Source: CAVPOO01 sp963707015 (lineage in GTDB: Bacteria; Pseudomonadota; Gammaproteobacteria; Thiohalobacterales; Thiohalobacteraceae). From it: a stretch of 64,000 nucleotides of DNA. Position numbers and translations under genes: made by a program. The stretch covers positions 100,245 to 164,244 of the forward strand of contig CAVPOO010000017.1 in assembly GCA_963707015.1 (NCBI GenBank), given 5' to 3'. The notes beneath the pieces are model-generated. The model had not been told where the DNA came from and ran no database searches. It was given only the letters and a program-made list of their open reading frames with translations. This document shows positions 9,427-16,734 of this stretch, piece after piece. Each line of letters starts with the position of its first letter. Positions within the stretch are counted from its first letter, which is position 1.

Positions 9427-10692
9427 TCATATCAGGCCGGCAAACGGCTGTACCTCGACGTTTTCGCCGGGCTCAACACCTGCGCATTCGGCAGGCAGAA
9501 TGATAAAGCAATTCGACCGGCTCATCGATGTCAGGATGTGTGATTCCTGCAAACCGGTGGTCGATACGCTGAGCGTCCCGTGCGGGTCCTGTGTCAGGAT
9601 TCCGCGCTGGTACTCCAGTCGGCCTGGGACCTTGGTCAGTCGTGAGGTGCAAGGGACCCGCAGGCTTGCTGCCTGTGGGTCGAGCTGACCCATCATCTGC
9701 AGTATGGCCGGTTTCACGAACTGGTAAAACGTGACCATGGTAGACACCGGGTTTCCGGGCAGTCCAAAAAAAACGGCGTTGCCGAGTGTGCCAACCGTAA
9801 GCGGCTTGCCGGGTTTCATGGCGATACGCCACAGGTCAATTTCACCCAGTTCATCCAGAATCTGTTTTACGTAGTCTGCTTCACCAACCGAAACGCCGCC
9901 TGATGTGACAACGACGTCGGCCTGCGATGCCGCCTGAGCAAGGGTATCACGGATGGCATCCGGGTCATCCGGAACGATACCCAGATCGACCAGATCGACG
10001 TCTACGCGCTGCAACATCCCGTACAGCAGGTATCGGTTGCTGTCATAAATCTGGCCTGCTTCAAGTGTATCGCCCGGACTGCGCAACTCGTCGCCCGTGG
10101 AGAAAAACGCTGCGCGCAGGCGACGTGTCACGGTGACTTCACTGATTCCCACAGAGGCAAGCAGGCCAAGCTCGGCGGGCATGACGCGTTTGCCCGGCGT
10201 CAGGACCGTGTCAGCCATGGCGATATCCTCGCCCGCCTGGCGGACGTATTCACCCGCACAATGGCCGGGCTGGATACGGATGTGATCACCTTCGCGCTGC
10301 GCCTGTTCTTGCATGATCACAGTGTCGGTGCCGGCAGGCATGACTGCGCCCGTCATAATGCGTATTGCCTGGCCAGGCCTGACCTTGTCATTGAAGGGTG
10401 CACCGGCCAGGGACTTTCCCGCCACCTTCAGGGTGCGGCTGCCGGATTCGGGCAGATCAGTGCTCAAAATCGCGTAACCGTCCATGGCGGAGTTGCTGGC
10501 CGGTGGTACATTGACGGGCGATATCACGGTCTCGGCGAGGACACGGCCGAGGGAGGCGCGCACTGCGACCCGTTCGGTTTCTGCGACGCATCTGGCGAGG
10601 CGCATGATGCGTCGGCGCACCTCCTCGACACTCAGCAGAGCGGATTCGGGCGGCGCGCAAGCATCAGTCACTGGCAAGTCATTTTTCTTCAT
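9427..10692 (-). CDS. moeA: Molybdopterin molybdenumtransferase
   Basis: A 421-residue MoeA, which inserts molybdate into adenylylated molybdopterin to make the molybdenum cofactor. Recognisable features are the N-terminal NSAMDGYA motif (about residues 66-73), the MPAGTDTVIMQEQA stretch, the central MoCF-binding fold with TSGGVSVGEADYV, and FFGLPGNPVSTMVTF towards the C terminus. The length is normal. It ends close to the lon start and may be co-transcribed with it. No other cofactor genes lie in the window, so the molybdoenzyme it serves is unknown. Confidence 0.96.
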   Translation of the reverse strand: MKKNDLPVTDACAPPESALLSVEEVRRRIMRLARCVAETERVAVRASLGRVLAETVISPVNVPPASNSAMDGYAILSTDLPESGSRTLKVAGKSLAGAPFNDKVRPGQAIRIMTGAVMPAGTDTVIMQEQAQREGDHIRIQPGHCAGEYVRQAGEDIAMADTVLTPGKRVMPAELGLLASVGISEVTVTRRLRAAFFSTGDELRSPGDTLEAGQIYDSNRYLLYGMLQRVDVDLVDLGIVPDDPDAIRDTLAQAASQADVVVTSGGVSVGEADYVKQILDELGEIDLWRIAMKPGKPLTVGTLGNAVFFGLPGNPVSTMVTFYQFVKPAILQMMGQLDPQAASLRVPCTSRLTKVPGRLEYQRGILTQDPHGTLSVSTTGLQESHILTSMSRSNCFIILPAECAGVEPGENVEVQPFAGLI

Positions 10693-10881
10693 TTACAGAT
10701 TCCCTTGCACTGTCCTGTACAGTACAGGCAGCGTTTGCCGTGCGCTTCGATTCGGGCAGTCACCTCCTTTAGACTGGATCGTATTGCCCTGAGTACAGAT
10801 GGTGAATCCCTTGCGATTTTAGCACAGGCCCCCAATGGCCTGATTCTGTTCCACCTGTGTCAATGAAAGAGGAGTTTGATC

Positions 10882-11574
10882 GTGAAAAAAGGCATTCTGC
10901 GTATACTCTGTTGCCTCCTGATCGTGTCCCATGCGCCGGCAAAGGCGGATGATGATGACAGGCAGTACAACCAGGTTCGTTTCCAGGTGCAGCGCAGCCA
11001 GGCAGTGGCAAACGATCTCATGCAGGCGCTGCTCAGTGTTCATGAAGAGGACACTGATCCGGCAGCACTGGCCGACCGAATAAACAAGACCATGAGCTGG
11101 GCATTGGAGACGGCCACAGACTACAGGGCGCTCAAACTCATCACGGCCGGTTACCGTACCCAGCCGGTCTACCGTAAGGAAACGCTGCAGGGTTGGCGCG
11201 GCGATCAGGACCTGCAGATCACCGGGTCGGACCTTGCGGCTGTAGCGGAACTCATAGGCAAACTTCAGGCGCGTCTACAGCTCAGGTCAGTCAGTTTCCT
11301 GGTTTCGGACGACAAACGCAGCGGTGTTGAGGATCAGCTGATCAGGCAGGCGCTGGATGCCTGTCAGGGGCGGGCACGCCTGATAGCCGACCAACTGGGC
11401 TTCAAGTCCTACCGGATTGTCGACCTCAACGTATCCACGGGTGGTGAAATCATCCGGCCTCAGGAACGCCTGTATGCACGTGCTGCGGCCGCAGAGGGTA
11501 TCGCGGCGCCGGCCTTGGAGGCCGGTGAGTCGAAGCTGGTGGTGTCCGTCAATGCAGCCGTGGAGTTGCAATAA
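10882..11574 (+). CDS. Periplasmic SIMPL-domain (DUF541) protein
   Basis: A secreted protein of about 230 residues with a clear signal peptide (MKKGILRILCCLLIVSHAPA, cut near AKA) and a SIMPL/DUF541 domain through the rest. Family members fold into small cage-like or beta-rich assemblies, and their function is generally unclear. The GTG at 10882 sits seven bases after AGAGGAG; the in-frame TTG at 10876 is too close to that site. The gene is divergent from moeA and separated by about 230 bases from the RND genes downstream, so it is probably a single-gene unit. Confidence 0.85.
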   Translation: MKKGILRILCCLLIVSHAPAKADDDDRQYNQVRFQVQRSQAVANDLMQALLSVHEEDTDPAALADRINKTMSWALETATDYRALKLITAGYRTQPVYRKETLQGWRGDQDLQITGSDLAAVAELIGKLQARLQLRSVSFLVSDDKRSGVEDQLIRQALDACQGRARLIADQLGFKSYRIVDLNVSTGGEIIRPQERLYARAAAAEGIAAPALEAGESKLVVSVNAAVELQ

Positions 11575-11829
11575 TGCTTCGCTGGGCAACCTGGCCCGAG
11601 GCGAGTGAACGCCTGGACGCCAGCCTTGCGCTGCCCAGGACCCCGATTGTCTGCCCCTGCGCAGCGCGCCGCGCGGGTGTCCGGCGCTTTGGACACAAAA
11701 AAACGCCATAGTACCGTAAGCTGTCGTAATTCATCGTGGCACTTGCGTTTGTCGCTCGCGAGGGCATATGTTAGTAACAGTTAATAAACGAATCTATTTG
11801 CTTCAGATGTGGGTGACCCAGGGAGCTGC

Positions 11830-13053
11830 ATGATGTATTCGGACGGCTTCACCCTCGGTGCGCAGGTGTGTCTGACTGTCATCGCCGGTCTCATCGCGCG
11901 TTCCTGCTTGAGGCCGGGCTATACGGGCATGCCTGATCGCGCGGAAAAGTCGCTTATGACCCTGATGACGGCGCAACAGCCGGCGCACCTGCTGACGCGG
12001 AGCGCCTTGATTCTGTACGTGCTGGCGGTGGCTGGCCTGGTGTCGCGACCGGTGGGGGCTGCCGATGCCGAACTCGCGGTCGCCCCTGTCGACTACCGGC
12101 CAGTGACCATTGAACAGGTCTTCGATGGCACTATCGAGGCGGTGCGTCGCTCCACGGTTTCGGCCCAGACAGCGGGCGAGATCATCGAGCTGCCCTTTGA
12201 CGTCAATGACTATGTGCCCAAGGACGCGGTCATCGTCCGCTTCGATGATACCAGGCAGAAGGCGCGCCTCGACAAGGTGAGCGCTGCGCAGACCGAGGCC
12301 CGTGCACGCCTGACGGAGTCGGAAAAGGCCTTTCGGCGTGAATCGAGGCTGCTGGAGGAAAACGCCACCAGCAAGGCCAAATTCGAGAATGCCAAAGCAA
12401 ACTTCATGGCTGCCCGCGCCAAGCTGGAGCTTGCCGAGGCGGCGGTAGCGGAAGCGCGGGAGGAGCTTGAGTACACGGTTGTCCGTGCCCCGTTCAGCGG
12501 CATCGTCGTGGAACGCTTCGTCGAACCGGGTGAGCAGGTGCAGATCGGGCAGGCGCTCGGTACCGGGCTGTCATTCGAACAGCTGCGCGCCGTTGTCGAA
12601 GTCCCAGGCCGCTATATCAACGGGATTCGCCAGCGCCGACTGGCGCGTGTGCTGTTGCCAGGCGGGACCGGCGAATCGGTCGATGCCGAGTCGCTGACTG
12701 TATTCCCGTTCGCGAACCCGACGACTCACACCTTTACCGTGCGTTTGAATCTCGCCGAAGGGGAGCATGGGTTCTATCCGGGCATGTTGGCCAAGGTGGC
12801 GTTTGACCTCGGAGAGAAACAAGAGCTCGTGGTGCCCAGCCGCGCCATTGTGCATCGCAGCGAAGTGACCGGCGTCTATGTGGTGAAAGAATCCGGTCAG
12901 GTGGGCTTGCGCCAGATCCGCAGCGGACATGCACTGGGTGATGGTCAGACGGTCGTGCTGGCCGGTCTCGAGGCAGGCGAGAGGGTTGCCCTTGATCCGT
13001 TGCAGGCCGGCATAGTTCTCAAGCGGCAGCTCGCTGAGCAGGGTCATGAGTGA
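11830..13053 (+). CDS. RND efflux periplasmic adaptor (membrane fusion protein)
   Basis: The adaptor subunit of a tripartite RND pump, linking the inner-membrane pump to an outer-membrane channel. The mature part shows the family plan: a barrel-sandwich hybrid (FDGTIEAVRRSTVSAQTAGEI), a long helical hairpin (about residues 135-205 of this frame), the return strand VRAPFSGIVVERFVEPGE, and beta-barrel domains. The start is uncertain. CAGGGAG precedes the ATGs at 11830/11833, but the more normal signal peptide (LTRSALILYVLAVAGLVSRPVGA) would fit a start at 11956 or 11965, where no good ribosome site exists. It overlaps the pump gene by eight bases. No outer-membrane channel gene is adjacent. Confidence 0.9.
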   Translation: MMYSDGFTLGAQVCLTVIAGLIARSCLRPGYTGMPDRAEKSLMTLMTAQQPAHLLTRSALILYVLAVAGLVSRPVGAADAELAVAPVDYRPVTIEQVFDGTIEAVRRSTVSAQTAGEIIELPFDVNDYVPKDAVIVRFDDTRQKARLDKVSAAQTEARARLTESEKAFRRESRLLEENATSKAKFENAKANFMAARAKLELAEAAVAEAREELEYTVVRAPFSGIVVERFVEPGEQVQIGQALGTGLSFEQLRAVVEVPGRYINGIRQRRLARVLLPGGTGESVDAESLTVFPFANPTTHTFTVRLNLAEGEHGFYPGMLAKVAFDLGEKQELVVPSRAIVHRSEVTGVYVVKESGQVGLRQIRSGHALGDGQTVVLAGLEAGERVALDPLQAGIVLKRQLAEQGHE

Positions 13054-16000
13054 AGGTCTGGGGTTTTCCGGTGCGCTGGCCAGGCAGTTCCTGCAGTCCC
13101 AGATTACGCCGCTCCTGGCGCTGATGGGCATTCTGCTCGGCGTGTTCGCCGTTCTGGTGACACCCCGTGAAGAAGAACCGCAGATCGATGTCACTTTCGC
13201 GAATGTCTTCATTCCCTTTCCCGGCGCCAGCGCGCGGGAGGTCGAGCAGCTGGTCACGACCTCGGCCGAGCAGGTGGTTTCAGAGATCGAGGGCATCAAG
13301 CATATCTATTCACTGTCACGGCCCGGGCGAGCCCTGCTGACCGTCGAATTTGATGTTGGCGAGGACCGCACCCAGGCCATCGTGAGACTCTACAACGCGC
13401 TTTATTCGAACCAGGACTGGTTGCCTCAGGGGCTCGGCGTCGGTCAGCCGATCGTGAAGCCCAAGGGGATCGACGATGTGCCCGTCCTCACGCTCACGCT
13501 CTGGACGCAAGACCCGGCGCGAGGTGCTGCTGATCTGAAGAAGGTCGCGCATGCCGTCGAGGCGGAACTCAAGCGTGTCCCCGGTACACGGGCCGTTTAC
13601 ACCCTCGGTGGTCCGGAAGCGGTCGTGCACGTATTGCTGGACGCGCAGCGCATGGCGGGCTTCGACATCGCACTGGATGATCTGCGCAAGGCGTTGCGGG
13701 ATGGGAACGTCTCGCAGGATGCCGGTGCCCTGAGCGCAGAGAACCACGAGATTCCGGTACGGGCCGGGCAGTTCCTGAGCGAGCCCGAGGAGGTGGGTGC
13801 GTTGATCATCGGAATGCGCGAAGGTGCCCCCGTGTACCTGCGTGACGTCGCCGAGATCCGTTATGGCCCCGATCAGCCGGAGCAATACGTCTGGTTTGGC
13901 ACGGGTCCGGCTGCCGCCCGCAAGGGGGTAAGCGCACGCGGCGAGTTCCCCGCGGTTACGCTCGCGGTGGCGAAGCAGCCGGGTACCAATGCTGTGGTTG
14001 TTGCCAGGCAGGTCGTCGAGCGCTTTGCCTCACTCCAGGGGACCTTTGTCCCCGAGGGTGTCGAGGCAACGGTCACGCGCAATTACGGGGTGACGGCCAA
14101 CGAGAAGGCCCGGAAGCTCATCGGTAAACTGGTCTTTGCGACGAGCTTTGTGGTTCTGCTGGTCATGTTCACCTTGGGTTGGCGAGAGGCCATGATTGTC
14201 GGTGTGGCTGTCGTGGTAACGCTGGCGATCACGCTGTTTGCCTCCTGGGCCTGGGGTTTCACGCTCAATCGGGTGTCGTTGTTTGCGCTGATTTTCTCGA
14301 TCGGGATCCTGGTCGATGACGCGATTGTCGTCGTGGAAAACATTCACCGGCATATGCAGATGGGCGACCGCACGCTGCTTGAAGCGATCCCGGTCGCCGT
14401 TGACGAGGTCGGTGGCCCGACGATCCTTGCCACCTTCACGGTTATCGCTGCCCTGTTGCCCATGGCCTTCGTGACCGGCTTGATGGGGCCCTACATGAGC
14501 CCTATCCCTATCAACGCCAGCATGGGCATGCTCATTTCCCTGGCCGTGGCACTGGCGGTAACGCCATGGCTGTCATTCCGGGTGCTGCGCGGGGTCAGGC
14601 ACGCGCATGCGGCCGCGGCGGCGTCAGATGACACGGGGCTGCACAGCCTGTTTACGCGGACCTTGCGACCTTTCCTTCGGGGTGACGACGGTCGGCGTGC
14701 TCGCTGGGGCATGTTCGGGGCTATTGTACTGCTGATTGTTCTGTCGGTCGGGCTGGCAGCCGCAAAACTTGTCATCCTCAAGATGCTGCCCTTCGACAAC
14801 AAGTCGGAATTTCAGGTCGTGGTCGACATGCCGGAGGGGACGGCGCTGGAGCAGACCAACCGCGTGCTCACCGAACTCGGCCGCTATCTGGCACGGATTC
14901 CGGAGGTTACCGATTACCAGGTCTATGCGGGTACGGCCTCGCCTATCAGTTTCAATGGGCTGGTGCGCCAGTATTTTCTGCGCAGCGGGGCCAATCTTGG
15001 TGACATTCAGGTCAATCTGGTCGACAGGCACGCGCGCGAGCGCGCCAGCCACGACATCGCGGGCGCAGTGCGCGGGCCACTGCAGGCCATAGGCAGGCAC
15101 TATGGCGCCAATGTGAAGCTTGTGGAGGTGCCGCCCGGACCCCCCGTGCTGGCACCGCTGGTTGCTGAGATCTATGGACTGGATTATGGCGGCCAGCTGC
15201 GTGTCGCGGAACAGGTTCGTGAGGTGTTTGAGCAGACCCGCGATATCGTCGATGTTGACGACAGTGCCGAGGCAGGTGCACTGCGCTGGATTGTGGGTGT
15301 CGATCGCCACAAGGCGGCGCAGCTGGGTGTGAGCCAGAGGGACGTGGTATCAGCGATCGGCGCCGCCCTGCAGGGCGAAGACATGGGGTACCTGCATGAC
15401 GCACACGCAAAACACCCGGTGCCGATACGCACAGAGCTGCCGGTCGCAGACAAGGCCGATGTGGAGTCGCTGCTGGCCTTCAAGGTGCGCAGTGACAATG
15501 GCGCGTTGGTTCCGATCGCCGATCTCGTGTCGCTGGTTGAATCGACGCGTGAACAAGCCGTTTATCACAAGGATCTGCTGCCAGTCGTTTTTGTCACCGG
15601 CGATATGGCCGGCGATCTCGATAGTCCGTTGTATGGTATGGCGGATCTTTACCGAAAACTTGCCGGGCTTCGCGCGGCACAAGACGAGCCGCTGCGTCAG
15701 TCGCTGGTGACAGCGCCCGATAATGCGTACCGTTACAGCCTGAAATGGGATGGTGAATGGCAGGTCACCTATGAAACCTTCCGCGACATGGGTATCGCCT
15801 ACACGGTAGGCCTGATCCTGATTTACCTTCTGGTCGTCGCGCAGTTTCATTCCTACCTCGTGCCACTGGTCATCATGGCCCCGATCCCGCTGACCATCGT
15901 TGGTGTGATGCCCGGGCATGCCTTGCTTGGCGCACAGTTCACGGCGACATCGATGATCGGCATGATTGCCCTGGCAGGCATCATCGTGCGCAACTCCATT

Positions 16001-16270
16001 CTGTTGGTGGATTTCATCAATCAGGAACTGCGCCGCGGTGTCGGTCTTGAGCAGGCGGTGGTGCGCGCCGGTGCGGCGCGGGCCAAGCCGATTGTGCTGA
16101 CGGGGCTGGCAGCGGTTCTTGGCGCATTGTTCATACTGGATGATCCGATCTTCCGCGGGCTCGCCGTATCTCTTGTCTTCGGTCTGGTGGTCTCGACGCT
16201 GCTGACGCTGGTGGTGATACCGATCATGTACTATGCGTTCATGCGCAAGCGCATCCAGGCTGCCCGGTGA
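13046..16270 (+). CDS. RND efflux pump permease subunit
   Basis: A 1074-residue inner-membrane RND transporter driven by proton import. It shows the duplicated plan: TM1 (about residues 15-38), a large periplasmic loop, TM2-6, a second loop, then TM7-12. The proton-relay aspartate pair is present in ILVDDAIVVVENIHRH of TM4. The sequence resembles the broad AcrB/MdtB-like group rather than the metal-specific CusA type, but the substrate cannot be told. It starts inside the adaptor gene (ATGAGTGA overlap), so translation is coupled. The stop codon TGA (16268-16270) lies inside the left end of a palindromic repeat element, so the last residues may have been set by an insertion. Confidence 0.93.
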   Translation: MSEGLGFSGALARQFLQSQITPLLALMGILLGVFAVLVTPREEEPQIDVTFANVFIPFPGASAREVEQLVTTSAEQVVSEIEGIKHIYSLSRPGRALLTVEFDVGEDRTQAIVRLYNALYSNQDWLPQGLGVGQPIVKPKGIDDVPVLTLTLWTQDPARGAADLKKVAHAVEAELKRVPGTRAVYTLGGPEAVVHVLLDAQRMAGFDIALDDLRKALRDGNVSQDAGALSAENHEIPVRAGQFLSEPEEVGALIIGMREGAPVYLRDVAEIRYGPDQPEQYVWFGTGPAAARKGVSARGEFPAVTLAVAKQPGTNAVVVARQVVERFASLQGTFVPEGVEATVTRNYGVTANEKARKLIGKLVFATSFVVLLVMFTLGWREAMIVGVAVVVTLAITLFASWAWGFTLNRVSLFALIFSIGILVDDAIVVVENIHRHMQMGDRTLLEAIPVAVDEVGGPTILATFTVIAALLPMAFVTGLMGPYMSPIPINASMGMLISLAVALAVTPWLSFRVLRGVRHAHAAAAASDDTGLHSLFTRTLRPFLRGDDGRRARWGMFGAIVLLIVLSVGLAAAKLVILKMLPFDNKSEFQVVVDMPEGTALEQTNRVLTELGRYLARIPEVTDYQVYAGTASPISFNGLVRQYFLRSGANLGDIQVNLVDRHARERASHDIAGAVRGPLQAIGRHYGANVKLVEVPPGPPVLAPLVAEIYGLDYGGQLRVAEQVREVFEQTRDIVDVDDSAEAGALRWIVGVDRHKAAQLGVSQRDVVSAIGAALQGEDMGYLHDAHAKHPVPIRTELPVADKADVESLLAFKVRSDNGALVPIADLVSLVESTREQAVYHKDLLPVVFVTGDMAGDLDSPLYGMADLYRKLAGLRAAQDEPLRQSLVTAPDNAYRYSLKWDGEWQVTYETFRDMGIAYTVGLILIYLLVVAQFHSYLVPLVIMAPIPLTIVGVMPGHALLGAQFTATSMIGMIALAGIIVRNSILLVDFINQELRRGVGLEQAVVRAGAARAKPIVLTGLAAVLGALFILDDPIFRGLAVSLVFGLVVSTLLTLVVIPIMYYAFMRKRIQAAR

Positions 16271-16734
16271 GAAATCCGGGCTAGCCCGCATTTCTCACCG
16301 GGATCCCGGATGCTGGCGCAGGGCTCGTGTGTCCGGATGCCGCGCTGGGCGGAGCCAGGAAAGCGAAAGGTCCAGTGGACCTTTCGCCTGCGGAGCGGGC
16401 TTGGCACAGCCGAGCCCTGGGCGCGATAAAGTGGTAGCCGTAGCTACCACTTGAGTGAAGAGCAAGTCGCGGCCGCGACACGGGGCCGTAGGCTAGTCGC
16501 GGGAGTGGCCGTAAGCGCGCCAGCTTCGCACTATATACTCCGCGCGACCGCTGCGCCCCGTCTCCGCACCTACGCATGCGCGCCCGCGAGCCGGAGCGCC
16601 GGGCGCGCGAGAACCAGCCAGGGCCGGGATAGGCACGGCCTGATTACACGCTGTCTTTTCCCTGATCTGCACTCTGTTCGTTACCTCAGTGCATTATGTG
16701 ACTCTATCGCCGCCCGGTGAGAAATGCGGGCTAG
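16263..16734. repeat. Palindrome-rich repeat-bounded element between convergent genes
   Basis: A segment of about 470 bases with no believable gene. A 22-base motif (CCCGGTGAGAAAT followed by GCGGGCTAG) occurs in inverted orientation at 16281-16302 (minus) and 16713-16734 (plus). At the left end the minus-strand copy is part of a nearly perfect 40-base palindrome (16263-16302). Inside lie a perfect 25-base palindrome at 16363-16387 (12-base arms, one-base centre), a GGGCTTGGC-ACA-GCCGAGCCC hairpin (about 16398-16418) and a palindrome at 16430-16453 with AAGTGGTAGC/GCTACCACTT arms. The flanking stop codons lie inside the end motifs. It could be a non-autonomous mobile element (MITE), a bidirectional terminator or a structured RNA. 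Confidence 0.65.

Noticed and set aside
11660..11710. Hairpin GTGTCC...GGACAC with adjacent A-run as a terminator before the RND adaptor gene.
   Set aside because: The A-run is on the wrong side for termination on either strand.
15350..16291. A 313-codon minus-strand frame opposite the RND pump.
   Set aside because: Antisense shadow of a well-supported gene; His/Gln-rich composition is typical of such frames.
16281..16577. A 98-codon minus-strand frame in the palindromic element.
   Set aside because: Low-complexity product whose codons are dictated by the palindromes; no ribosome site.
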